Below, one piece after another: positions 1 through 6,089 of a stretch of DNA of 41,262 nt (position 1 is its first letter; every line of letters begins with the position of its first letter). Source of the DNA: a virus; IMG/VR virus record IMGVR_UViG_3300021197_000330, positions 1 to 41,262 of that record, one strand, 5' to 3'. The notes beneath the pieces are model-generated. The model worked only from the letters and a program-made list of their open reading frames with translations, had not been told where the DNA came from and did not search any database. The position numbers were made by a program, and so were the translations under genes.

Positions 1-195
1 CTCTTCTTGAAGGTCCTTGAAACTCTCGTATTCTGAATAGTCACAACAAAAGCCTATAGGGTCATATTCTACCTTTGGGTTGATCTCTGTCTCCCACTCA
101 TATATAAGCTGCCAAGCCTCGTAGCTGAACTGCTTCCAGCGTGAGTGCTGTCGCACATGTTCTAAAAATTGTGTTTCGCATAGTGTTTGTATCAT
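1..195 (-). CDS. Conserved phage hypothetical protein, 3' end cut by window edge
   Basis: An open frame of 65 codons starts with ATG at 195 and runs off the left edge without a stop, so only the N-terminal part is visible. A GGAG ribosome site lies about 8 nt upstream. The protein is rich in Trp, Tyr and Glu and carries a segment DPIGFCCDYSEYES that I recognise, from memory, as typical of a widespread phage and bacterial family of unknown function (usually DPIAIRCxxSEY). It lies downstream of the small terminase and nuclease genes and probably leads into the large terminase outside the window. Function unknown. Confidence 0.7.
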   Translation of the reverse strand, partial: MIQTLCETQFLEHVRQHSRWKQFSYEAWQLIYEWETEINPKVEYDPIGFCCDYSEYESFKDLQEE

Positions 196-454
196 TTTTA
201 TATTCTCCGTTAGTTATGGGTTAAGCGTAAACCAGACTTTTGCAGCTGTCAACAAAAAAAATTCCTGGGCTGCTGCAAGTGCTGCAGCGATCCTCCTGGA
301 AGAAACGGGAGAGAAACCTACGTTTTCTGGGTTTTTGTGCAGGCGTTTCCGGAGCTGGCGGAACTGGCGGGGCTGGAAAACGGTTTAAAAAACCCCAGTT
401 TTCTAGGGTTCAACGGGAACGGGAACGGCTTCTTCCTGGATGGCCAGCTGCTGG
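196..454. other. Non-coding, G+C-rich patch with CGGGAA repeats and hairpins
   Basis: No convincing gene lies here. The patch from about 240 onward is roughly 50 to 60 percent G+C by hand count, against about one third in the rest of the phage, and it continues into the 3' end of the neighbouring nuclease gene up to about 545. It contains AACGGGAACGGGAACGG at 412-428 and several short inverted repeats, for example GCCAGC-T-GCTGGC at 443-455 directly after the nuclease stop codon. Plus-strand open frames through it lack ribosome sites and recognisable protein character. Confidence 0.6.
387..410 (-). terminator. Possible weak rho-independent terminator
   Basis: Read on the minus strand, AACCC (410-406) can pair with GGGTT (395-391) across a 10-nt loop and is followed by four further T residues. 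It lies about 45 nt after the stop codon of the VRR-NUC gene. The stem is only 5 bp, so termination would be weak. Confidence 0.3.
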
Positions 455-523
455 CTAACCTGGTCGATCTTCTAACCAAAGTGCTAGTTCTAAAACGGGA
501 ACGGGAAGCACGGGAACGGGAAC
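412..523. repeat. Short tandem CGGGAA hexamer repeats in three clusters
   Basis: The hexamer CGGGAA is tandemly repeated at 412-428 (AACGGGAACGGGAACGG), 495-507 (ACGGGAACGGGAA) and 510-523 (ACGGGAACGGGAAC). A perfect 12-bp palindrome, GAGCCCGGGCTC, follows at 527-538. The last two clusters lie inside the nuclease gene and encode its Pro-Val-rich C-terminus. Confidence 0.8.
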
Positions 524-868
524 CACGAGCCCGGGCTCACGGACTTCTAGAATTTTAGGACCAAGTTCCAAGATGGGCCAGTTCAGAATAAAACAATTTC
601 CTCCAGCTCTTTTATATTTTAAATGCCATACTATTTGAAATTTTGAAACACCACAATTCTTACCTAGATTAGCTTTTAATTCTAACCAAAAAATGTAGCC
701 TTTAAAAACACAATGAACATCAGGTATTCCGTTTATTGTAGAGCTTTCGATCCTAGTAAAATGTGCTTCATCATGTTGCTTTTGAAAAAGGTTAAGATAA
801 TTCCAAATTTTTTTTTCACTTAACCTTTTTCTTTGTCGGTGTGACGTCAATAATCGTACTCCCATCAT
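455..868 (-). CDS. VRR-NUC type PD-(D/E)XK nuclease with unusual C-terminal tail
   Basis: The core matches the VRR-NUC family of small DNA nucleases: GIPDV at residues 47-51 supplies the catalytic Asp50, and ELK at 63-65 supplies the E-x-K pair. The following Q-x-x-x-W-H-L stretch and GGNCFIL strand complete the fold. In the family the enzyme cuts branched DNA and in phages is often near packaging genes, as here. From about residue 107 the protein turns into a low-complexity Pro/Val/Leu tail encoded by the G+C-rich hexamer repeats, which looks like an addition to a normal 100-110 residue domain. The ATG at 868 overlaps the upstream terminase gene by 53 nt; an in-frame TTG at 850 is an alternative start. 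Confidence 0.75.
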   Translation of the reverse strand: MMGVRLLTSHRQRKRLSEKKIWNYLNLFQKQHDEAHFTRIESSTINGIPDVHCVFKGYIFWLELKANLGKNCGVSKFQIVWHLKYKRAGGNCFILNWPILELGPKILEVREPGLVVPVPVLPVPVLELALWLEDRPG

Positions 869-1328
869 CTATTTTATTCTCCAATTCTTTAAGTCTTTTT
901 TCCAATTGTTCCCTACTCATGCCTTCTAAAGTTGAATGAAGCACCTCTTTTTTGTCTATAAATTGTCCAGCTAACTGTCCTGATCTAAATTCTGCATTAA
1001 TTGCACCAGTGTATTGACCTTTAGCCTCAGCTCCATCTCTTAATCTTTCAAAAGTTTTATATCTTCTTAATTTATCTTTTTCATATTTCTCTTGTTCTTT
1101 ACTTAACTTGTGTTCTAAATATCTGCATACGTGAGGGTTTAAATCTGGGTTAGTTAATTTACTAGCCATTACCATAGCAGTGTCCTTATTCTTACTTTTA
1201 TATCCAGCTTGTAATAAAGCATCTACCTTTGTAATGTTACCCCAATTAGCAACTAATATATCAATATATGTTTTTTGTTTAGTTGTTAAATCTTTGATAG
1301 TTCTCATCTGTTTACTTACTTGTGGCAT
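816..1328 (-). CDS. terS: Terminase small subunit (Terminase_2-like)
   Basis: This 170-residue protein has the layout of phage small terminase subunits. An N-terminal helix-turn-helix region starts LTTKQKTYIDILVANWGNIT, continues with the AGYKSKNKD and ASKLTN motifs, and is followed by a long charged helical region (residues 70-165) with oligomerisation character. In the family it binds the pac or cos site and recruits the large subunit for headful packaging. No large terminase is visible; it would be expected downstream, beyond the left edge. The start at 1328 lacks a good Shine-Dalgarno sequence. The gene lies directly downstream of the iteron region. Assignment is from family pattern, without a search. 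Confidence 0.7.
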   Translation of the reverse strand: MPQVSKQMRTIKDLTTKQKTYIDILVANWGNITKVDALLQAGYKSKNKDTAMVMASKLTNPDLNPHVCRYLEHKLSKEQEKYEKDKLRRYKTFERLRDGAEAKGQYTGAINAEFRSGQLAGQFIDKKEVLHSTLEGMSREQLEKRLKELENKIDDGSTIIDVTPTKKKVK

Positions 1329-1389
1329 ATATATCTCTATAGGTAATTATTATTAAAAAATAAATTGCAGCAATGCGGTCCTCTCTTTT

Positions 1390-1482
1390 CCCAAAACTTT
1401 AGGAATTTTCCTAAAACTTTCCTAAAACTTTTTCTCTGTAACACTAGTGTTTCTGCTATTTTTCCCATTTTCCCAAAACTTT
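1390..1482 (-). repeat. Four iterons AAAGTTTT(A/G)GG around a 12-bp palindrome
   Basis: On the plus strand CCCAAAACTTT occurs at 1390-1400 and 1472-1482, and CCTAAAACTTT at 1410-1420 and 1421-1431, all in one orientation. The middle two are directly adjacent. The perfect palindrome AACACTAGTGTT at 1440-1451 lies between the third and fourth copies. Ordered direct repeats of this kind are typical of replication-initiator or repressor binding sites. Confidence 0.8.
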
Positions 1483-1642
1483 TGCTATTTTTACACTTAT
1501 GTTTTTAAAAAAAGTTTGTATAGAGCTATATAGTAGAAAAACAGAAAGTTTTATTTTTTGTATTAAATTCATTTGACTTATATCCTTAATTATAATATTT
1601 TTTACTTAGTGGTTTATATATTTTAACCCACTCCGTTTAGTA

Positions 1643-1678
1643 AGAAAAAGTGAGGGATTTTTATTTCTCACTTTTTCT
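1643..1678. terminator. Bidirectional hairpin terminator, 12-bp perfect stem
   Basis: AGAAAAAGTGAG at 1643-1654 is perfectly complementary to CTCACTTTTTCT at 1667-1678, with a 12-nt loop. The GTGAG/CTCAC core is flanked by A and T tracts, so the hairpin ends in a U-rich run in either direction. It begins 4 nt after the stop codon of the 166-residue gene and would end transcription of the leftward early operon. Confidence 0.75.
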
Positions 1679-1681
1679 CTT

Positions 1682-2182
1682 TTAAGGTAAAACATTTACA
1701 AACAACGTAGTTACATAATCATTTTGCGTTACACTTAAAAATTTTACTTTTAATCTTATTTTAGTCATTTCCATTTTAATATTTTTTTTACAGTTATGAT
1801 CTGGCTCCCGTTTCGTGGTTCGGTAAAGTTTGTTATATTTATGCCACAACAGTTGTCTTTGTGTAAAAGTAATATTTTTATTACGTATAGCGTTTCTGTA
1901 AGCTAGGATCACGTCCTCTGGATCTAACTGAGCCCAATTACATACCCTATCAAAACTATCACAATGAGATAATATCCAGTTATGAGCTGTTGTTTTCAAT
2001 GTAGCTGATTTTCTATCGGATCTAACTATCATACAATCTTCTAAGGCGTTTACTACTACAGCTCTCCATAAATAATTTTCTTCTACCATGTTATCATTGT
2101 TGAACAAAATTCTTGCAAATCTATAACCAAGTCTTAACAAAAATTGATTGTTGGGGGGTTGGAATTGTTGTTTAGCAGCCAT
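1682..2182 (-). CDS. Hypothetical protein, 166 aa, last gene of early operon
   Basis: I do not recognise this protein. It is basic and mostly helical in character, with many Asn, Lys and Arg residues, a central LDPEDVILAYRNAIRN segment and a basic RTTKREPDHNCKKNIK stretch, which could suit nucleic acid binding. There are no membrane segments. Its start ATG at 2182 overlaps the previous gene by 11 nt, and a strong hairpin terminator follows its stop immediately, which makes it the final gene of this operon. The C-terminal 20 residues are hydrophobic and beta-like. Confidence 0.7.
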   Translation of the reverse strand: MAAKQQFQPPNNQFLLRLGYRFARILFNNDNMVEENYLWRAVVVNALEDCMIVRSDRKSATLKTTAHNWILSHCDSFDRVCNWAQLDPEDVILAYRNAIRNKNITFTQRQLLWHKYNKLYRTTKREPDHNCKKNIKMEMTKIRLKVKFLSVTQNDYVTTLFVNVLP

Positions 2183-2408
2183 ATAGTTTAATTAACGTGG
2201 ACAATATTTCTCCATACTTTTTTTCAAGTTTAGTTAATTTTTTATTTTTAAACAACCAATAATCTTCTAAAACTTCATTTATATACTTATTTCGCTCATA
2301 AGGAGACAAATATCTTAGATCAGGAACCTCTATTTCAAGACCTTCTTCTAAATCATCCCAATCAAATATTTTTTTACCCATATGTTTTAGTATAAGTTTT
2401 CTTTTCAT
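2172..2408 (-). CDS. Hypothetical small acidic/basic protein, 78 aa
   Basis: I do not recognise this protein. The first half is acidic (FDWDDLEEGLEIEVPD) and the second half is helical and Lys-rich, with NKYINEVLEDYWLFKNKKL. It starts in an ATGA overlap with the preceding 87-residue gene and overlaps the next gene by 11 nt, so it is tightly coupled on both sides. This places it in the operon of small early genes upstream of the non-coding region. Confidence 0.65.
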   Translation of the reverse strand: MKRKLILKHMGKKIFDWDDLEEGLEIEVPDLRYLSPYERNKYINEVLEDYWLFKNKKLTKLEKKYGEILSTLIKLYGC

Positions 2409-2668
2409 TTACTACTAGTCCTTGGTTTAAATTTTATTACATTATTTTTTTCAATGATTTTAATTTTTATTTCTCTTTTAGGTAAATTTTTTATTCTTTC
2501 TATATCGTGAAAAAAATTTGGATCATAACCTGTAACATAGTTATAGGTATCCCCATAGTACAAACCCTCTATCATCTTTGATATGATAGTATACTCTTCT
2601 CTAGAACATCTATTTCTTATAAGTTGCATAACATCTAAGAAAAAAGTTTTTCCGTTTACTTCTGTCAT
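2405..2668 (-). CDS. Hypothetical protein, 87 aa
   Basis: I do not recognise this small soluble protein. It has a helical N-terminal half with a single Cys (RNRCSREEY), a Gly/Tyr-rich middle (EGLYYGDTYNYVTGYDPNFF) and a basic C-terminus. A good GGAGGT ribosome site 3 to 4 nt before the ATG at 2668 supports translation, and it ends in an ATGA overlap with the next gene. It is preceded by a 39-nt gap after the HNH gene. Confidence 0.65.
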   Translation of the reverse strand: MTEVNGKTFFLDVMQLIRNRCSREEYTIISKMIEGLYYGDTYNYVTGYDPNFFHDIERIKNLPKREIKIKIIEKNNVIKFKPRTSSK

Positions 2669-2707
2669 TTGACCTCCAATTAAATTAACTGGCTCGTCAA
2701 TCGTGCG

Positions 2708-2992
2708 TCATGTTTCTCGTTTTCTCATTCTTTTATGCCCTACACTGAACGTATCTGTTTGAGAATTACAGTTCGGACACAAAAATCGTAAATTTTGTAA
2801 TCTATGATCATTGTTTACACCATTAATATGGTCTAATACTAAAGTCAAGGGTTTACTCTCCCACATAGGTTCTATACGACATATAGCACACACGTAATCA
2901 AGTAAACCCTCCATGATAATTCTATCTTTTAGTCTATGTCTTGCGTATGTAGAATTAGGAATAAAGACCTCTTGATTCGTCAAGCTTCTCAT
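2708..2992 (-). CDS. HNH endonuclease
   Basis: The protein has a full HNH layout: C35-x2-C38, the LDHINGVNNDHRLQNLRF core with D54-H55, and C72-x2-C75. The Cys pairs should hold a structural zinc and H55 should be the general base in DNA cleavage. The usual CPNCHSQT ending is CPNCNSQT here, so the last catalytic His is Asn, an HNN variant. I chose ATG 2992 because relatives begin with an LTNEEVF-like helix; in-frame ATG 3046 and GTG 3070 would extend it across the upstream Zn-ribbon gene. It may be a free-standing homing-type nuclease or act in packaging; position does not decide this. Confidence 0.85.
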   Translation of the reverse strand: MRSLTNQEVFIPNSTYARHRLKDRIIMEGLLDYVCAICRIEPMWESKPLTLVLDHINGVNNDHRLQNLRFLCPNCNSQTDTFSVGHKRMRKRET

Positions 2993-3182
2993 TTTGATCC
3001 GAGCTGCTAAACTTTTCTTCTGACCTTTGTCCTTTCTTTGTTTCATATGCAGAACCTGTATGACCCTCACCTTTACACCAGAAGCACGTTTGTGTTTGTA
3101 ACATACTTCCTAGTTTTCTAATGACTTGGTATCCGTTACCATTACAATGGTCGCATATAATATATGATCTGACTAGATCCAT
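2955..3182 (-). CDS. Small zinc-ribbon protein with two DnaJ-like CxxCxGxG motifs
   Basis: This 75-residue protein has CDHCNGNG at residues 10-17 and CFWCKGEG at 33-40. These are two copies of the CxxCxGxG motif known from the zinc-binding centre of DnaJ, and together they would bind one zinc. The C-terminal third is polar and probably disordered. Such small zinc ribbons are common in phage early regions, usually with unknown partners. It overlaps the HNH gene by 38 nt with the start chosen here, which suggests coupled translation. Confidence 0.8.
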   Translation of the reverse strand: MDLVRSYIICDHCNGNGYQVIRKLGSMLQTQTCFWCKGEGHTGSAYETKKGQRSEEKFSSSDQNEKLDESRGLYS

Positions 3183-3185
3183 ACG

Positions 3186-3392
3186 TTAACCTCCGTTTTT
3201 ACTAACTTTAATCATTTCTTTCTTAAAGTTTTCATAGTTAAGGCTTTGATCTTCAGCTACATTTTTTATGTAATCGTTTATTAACTTTGTTATAGTTCCA
3301 GAAAATTTTCTGTTCTTTTTGAAAGAAATACCACGCACTGCATGATAGTCCTCTACGTTCAAAGTTATACTCTTCCATTTTGTTTTATCCAT
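3186..3392 (-). CDS. Ribbon-helix-helix-like DNA-binding protein candidate
   Basis: The 68-residue protein starts with a short basic strand, KWKSITLN, followed by VEDYHAVRGISFKKNRKF and SGTITKLINDYIKNV. This strand-helix-helix pattern resembles CopG/Arc-type ribbon-helix-helix proteins, which dimerise through the strand and bind short palindromic operators. It would then be the best regulator candidate in the window for the many inverted repeats seen near promoters. A GGAG ribosome site lies 5 nt before the ATG. The assignment is by pattern only; a small structural or inhibitory protein is the alternative. Confidence 0.6.
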   Translation of the reverse strand: MDKTKWKSITLNVEDYHAVRGISFKKNRKFSGTITKLINDYIKNVAEDQSLNYENFKKEMIKVSKNGG

Positions 3393-3403
3393 TATATCTC
3401 CTT

Positions 3404-3637
3404 TTAAAATGTTGGTTCATACAAAATTCCTTTTCCTTGCAGCATCTCATAATGTTGCACTGATTTTCTTAATGGGATGATAACCTCTTCTTCATCTAAT
3501 CCTTCCCATTCTGCATCAGAAAGCTTTTGCTTATACTTTCTTAGCTCGTCTTCTACAACTAGTAATCTGTCTCTAACTAAATTTTCTTGTACTAATTGTT
3601 GTACTTTTTCATCGTCTATATCCATTAAGCTGCACAT
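3404..3637 (-). CDS. Hypothetical acidic coiled-coil-like protein, 77 aa
   Basis: I do not recognise this protein. It is acidic and strongly helical. Residues 5-45 (DIDDEKVQQLVQENLVRDRL onwards) have coiled-coil character, and the sequence ends with a less charged tail. The start is well supported by a GGGAGGT ribosome site 4 nt before ATG 3637. It follows the PAPS-reductase-family gene by 12 nt in the same operon. Confidence 0.65.
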   Translation of the reverse strand: MCSLMDIDDEKVQQLVQENLVRDRLLVVEDELRKYKQKLSDAEWEGLDEEEVIIPLRKSVQHYEMLQGKGILYEPTF

Positions 3638-3649
3638 AATAACCTCCCT

Positions 3650-4522
3650 TTAATCATGACAAAAACAAGCATCGTCAGACTTATCAAAATCAAACAAATC
3701 TAACTGGCTTTTGCTTATCTCCAACATAGTTTTATAATCTGGTCTATCGCTTCTAAACTTAAAACCATCTTTTGACTTAGTACCTAATTGTTTCTTTTCT
3801 TGATCCATCCACCATTGTGCTTTCTCTGGGTAGTTTTTCATTATATTCATGATAGTATTCTTACCCTTCAAGAAACATAAATCACAATTACCAAGTGGTG
3901 TTTTACCATTAATACCTGGTAGCTTTAAATCAAATGAATTGTTCTCCCAAAACTTAGCTACATCTTTTACTGTTCTTTTTTCTGTATGTAGAGGAGCTTC
4001 ACTATCCCATCTTTCTTTATCCTTGGCTCTTGACAATCTAGCAACTCTGTGAGGCTCATCATATCGTAAACCTACATAGTTAACCCAATACTTATGACCT
4101 ATAGATAACATAAAATCTTTCATGACTTTTATTTTAAGTTCTGAGGTACAGTATCTAGTTACCGGGTTTGGTAAAAACTTTCTTTTAGTAATAAGTTTAT
4201 CGTAGGGTTCCCCGTTCCGTGATGCGGAGTTATGGTTTACCATTACAAACTTTTTAGACTCGTGCCACTCGACCCAATCTATCTTGACGTTCCAATTTAC
4301 TTCACAATCACGAACAAAGTCTAATGTAGCATTCATCTCTTTACCTGTATTTGAGAATACAACACGCACATCTTTAGGTAGGGTACCACCATAAAAGTCT
4401 AGGATCTGACGCAACATATAACCCGATGTTCTACCGCCAGAAAAACTTATGCAACCAGGTGTGTCAAGATCAAACCCTGATACTCTGTCTGTTCTACGTA
4501 TAAGTTCTTTAGCCTTCGTCAT
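3650..4522 (-). CDS. PAPS reductase / ATP-PP-loop family protein with Cys cluster
   Basis: The PP-loop SGGRTSG at residues 28-34 and the VVFSNTGKE strand identify the adenine-nucleotide alpha-hydrolase superfamily, in the phage branch of the phosphoadenosine phosphosulfate reductase family. R-x-C125-T-x-x-L-K is also typical of that branch. Four further Cys, C213-x2-C216 and C286-x-C288, could bind zinc or an iron-sulfur cluster, as in the thiolation-type members. Its substrate is unknown; sulfur metabolism or modification of nucleic acid are both possible. The start at 4522 is set by GGGAGGT 8 nt upstream and overlaps the preceding gene by 14 nt; the longer open frame lacks this support. A DNA methyltransferase lies two genes upstream. 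Confidence 0.85.
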   Translation of the reverse strand: MTKAKELIRRTDRVSGFDLDTPGCISFSGGRTSGYMLRQILDFYGGTLPKDVRVVFSNTGKEMNATLDFVRDCEVNWNVKIDWVEWHESKKFVMVNHNSASRNGEPYDKLITKRKFLPNPVTRYCTSELKIKVMKDFMLSIGHKYWVNYVGLRYDEPHRVARLSRAKDKERWDSEAPLHTEKRTVKDVAKFWENNSFDLKLPGINGKTPLGNCDLCFLKGKNTIMNIMKNYPEKAQWWMDQEKKQLGTKSKDGFKFRSDRPDYKTMLEISKSQLDLFDFDKSDDACFCHD

Positions 4523-4844
4523 GACCAAAAACCTCCCTTGCCATTTTCTCTCCTTCTTCTTCATAATAAGTATCAGTAAGTTGTTCGTTTTCAGACAACT
4601 GTTGTTGTATCCTAAGTCTAACAAATCTTCTAGCTGTAACTTCATCAAATAAAAACTCTGTTCCATTATCAAAATCTGCGTACATACTTTCTATTTTTTC
4701 TAATACTTCGTCATGGTCTCCAGCATCTTCTGTTGGATTACCTTTAAAATCTACTACATGTACTTTAGATAAAATATCTTTTAAGTCATTAATTACATCA
4801 TAATGACTCTTACATTTGTATTTTCCAGTAAGGTCTTTAGGCAT
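4509..4844 (-). CDS. Hypothetical acidic protein, 111 aa
   Basis: I do not recognise this protein. It is acidic and helical, with DEVLEKIESMYADFDNGTEF in the middle and a Glu-rich C-terminus (YYEEEGEKM). ATG 4844 is preferred because GGAG lies 7 nt upstream; a GTG at 4847 is adjacent. It overlaps the upstream 57-residue gene by 8 nt and the downstream PAPS-reductase-family gene by 14 nt, so all three are probably co-translated. Confidence 0.65.
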   Translation of the reverse strand: MPKDLTGKYKCKSHYDVINDLKDILSKVHVVDFKGNPTEDAGDHDEVLEKIESMYADFDNGTEFLFDEVTARRFVRLRIQQQLSENEQLTDTYYEEEGEKMAREVFGHDEG

Positions 4845-5010
4845 CACTCGTCTCCTTTTTTGTCATTACAAAAGCACTAATACCAGATATGCTTTTTAGG
4901 TTAAAAAGAGAAGCAAACTTCTTACATGCGTTGTAAGTATTTTTAGCTTCTATTGTTCTTACACCATGTTTGTTGTGTGTTACATAATATAAATACATTA
5001 TTTTACTCAT
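4837..5010 (-). CDS. Small hypothetical protein, 57 aa, coupled to methyltransferase gene
   Basis: This gene reads MSKIMYLYYVTHNKHGVRTI, then EAKNTYNACKKFASLFNLKS and ends TKKETSDA. Its ATG overlaps the methyltransferase stop by 8 nt (ATGAGTAA), and its own stop overlaps the next ATG by 8 nt (ATGCCTAA). The pattern, an N-terminal strand followed by a helix with a Cys, has no family that I recognise. Both overlaps and the lack of any other frame in this interval support it as a real gene. An in-frame ATG at 4998 is a second possible start. Confidence 0.7.
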   Translation of the reverse strand: MSKIMYLYYVTHNKHGVRTIEAKNTYNACKKFASLFNLKSISGISAFVMTKKETSDA

Positions 5011-5959
5011 CGTCTATTTCCTTTTTCATTGATTTAAATATATGTGCAATTACATCTACTGTCCAACCATTACCTAACATCTTGTATCGCTGGCTATTGG
5101 AAACCGAACTCGTGTAATTATCTGGAACAGTTTGTAAACGCTCACACTCTAAAGGTGTAAGTTTACGCCATAACTTTTCTGTAACTGGTATTTTAGGTTC
5201 ACGGTTTCCTCCTGTACAAGTATTTAATGTAGGAGATTTACCTTCAACAGCATACACACGTTTTAGTATATCGTGACCATTAATGTTTACTGCTGTACCA
5301 ACTCTTCTGACTCCAGTCATAGACTGATTACCAAAACCTTTATAATCTCTAGCCATAAGACAATGAGATTTTTTTATATCTGCTTTGTATAAATGTTTAC
5401 CTTGGTTAACAACCATATCAGCTATACCTTCGTCTTCAAGAATATCTCTAATAACAATACCCTTGTCCTCGGGGGTCGTGATATTAGGTATGTTTGTCCA
5501 ATATAATCTCTTTCTACTTTGTCCAGAAACTAATGAAGAATTTATCTCAATAGGTTTAACCCCTAGGTATTGAGTTATAATATCCTCTGATTCTTTCTTC
5601 ATTTTAACATTTTCTAATAAAAAATATTTAGGTTTACACTCATTTAAAATACGTACAAACTCAAAAAACAATTTACTTCTTGGGTCTTCAAAATTTAAAT
5701 TGTTGCCAGCTTTACTAAATCCTTGACACGGACTACCACCAATTAACAAATCAATCTTTAAATAAGTAGCATGTATTTTAGTAACATCACCTAAGTGCAC
5801 CATGTTAGGAAAGTTTTCTTTAGCAACCTTAATTGCATACTTATCAATTTCACTTGCGTAATAAGCACCCACTTGTACACCTAATTTTTTTAATGCTATT
5901 TGACCACAACTCATGCCATCAAATAATGATAATACGTTTATTTTCTTTTCTTGTTTCAT
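5003..5959 (-). CDS. DNA cytosine-5 methyltransferase
   Basis: All key C5 methyltransferase motifs are present: LFDGMSCGQ at residues 12-20 for S-adenosylmethionine binding, GGSPCQGFS at 74-82 with the catalytic Cys78, ENV at 116-118, and QSRKRLYW at 147-154. The C-terminal target-recognition end includes ERLQTVPDNYT and YKMLGNGWTVDVI. At 318 residues it is a complete enzyme. The close run FFEFVRILNE and the compact size recall the DNMT3-like group seen in phages. It probably methylates phage DNA against host restriction; no partner restriction enzyme is seen. It is the first gene of the leftward early operon, with an AAGGAG-type ribosome site and its own promoter upstream. Confidence 0.92.
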   Translation of the reverse strand: MKQEKKINVLSLFDGMSCGQIALKKLGVQVGAYYASEIDKYAIKVAKENFPNMVHLGDVTKIHATYLKIDLLIGGSPCQGFSKAGNNLNFEDPRSKLFFEFVRILNECKPKYFLLENVKMKKESEDIITQYLGVKPIEINSSLVSGQSRKRLYWTNIPNITTPEDKGIVIRDILEDEGIADMVVNQGKHLYKADIKKSHCLMARDYKGFGNQSMTGVRRVGTAVNINGHDILKRVYAVEGKSPTLNTCTGGNREPKIPVTEKLWRKLTPLECERLQTVPDNYTSSVSNSQRYKMLGNGWTVDVIAHIFKSMKKEIDDE

Positions 5960-5978
5960 GTTTCTTTCTCCTTGTTAT

Positions 5979-6017
5979 GTGGGCAACTGTGAATAAGTAC
6001 ATTGGAGTGTCGCCCAC
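5979..6017. repeat. Inverted repeat in the methyltransferase leader
   Basis: GTGGGCAAC at 5979-5987 and GTCGCCCAC at 6009-6017 form a 9-bp inverted repeat with one mismatch and a 21-nt spacer. It lies between the leftward promoter and the methyltransferase start, so it would be transcribed into the 5' leader. It could be an operator or an RNA hairpin. Confidence 0.6.
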
Positions 6018-6024
6018 TATTTAT

Positions 6025-6053
6025 AATATATGTTATTTTATCGGAGATTGCAA
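6025..6053 (-). promoter_or_regulatory. Leftward sigma70-like promoter for the methyltransferase operon
   Basis: Read on the minus strand, TTGCAA (6053-6048) and TATATT (6030-6025) are separated by 17 nt. The -10 matches consensus at five of six positions and the -35 at four. It points at the methyltransferase gene, with a leader of about 60 nt. Confidence 0.6.
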
Positions 6054-6060
6054 GGGTATA

Positions 6061-6089
6061 TTGACATATAAGGTTAAATAACCTAATTT
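6061..6089 (+). promoter_or_regulatory. Rightward promoter with operator-like inverted repeat
   Basis: A perfect -35 box TTGACA lies at 6061-6066, followed at 17 nt by TAATTT (6084-6089), a weak -10. The spacer holds the inverted repeat AGGTTA-AA-TAACCT at 6071-6084. A repressor bound there would cover the promoter. It points at the 60-residue plus-strand gene, and the leftward promoter lies back to back with it. Confidence 0.5.

Larger units (their letters stand above)
1329..1681. other. 353-nt non-coding region with iterons, palindrome and terminator
   Basis: This very AT-rich gap has no gene on either strand. It holds four copies of CC(C/T)AAAACTTT, a 12-bp palindrome AACACTAGTGTT, AT-rich stretches around 1500-1625, and a strong hairpin at its right end. 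It is the largest gap in the window and separates the early small-gene operon from the terminase gene. An origin of replication or a control region for the packaging operon is possible. Confidence 0.6.

Noticed and set aside
240-545. Diversity-generating retroelement or CRISPR-like array in the repeat patch
   Set aside because: There is no reverse transcriptase, no template/variable repeat pair and no regular spacer pattern; repeats are short hexamers.
240-558. Two overlapping plus-strand open frames of 72 and 73 residues
   Set aside because: They lie in the repeat patch, have no ribosome site, overlap each other and the nuclease gene, and their sequence mirrors the CGGGAA repeats.
4523-4672. 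Longer N-terminus of the PAPS-reductase-family protein
   Set aside because: The extension overlaps the preceding gene almost fully and lacks a ribosome site, whereas ATG 4522 has GGGAGGT in the right place.
5833-6081. Plus-strand open frame of 82 residues
   Set aside because: It is antisense to the methyltransferase start and the promoter region and has low-complexity hydrophobic content without a ribosome site.
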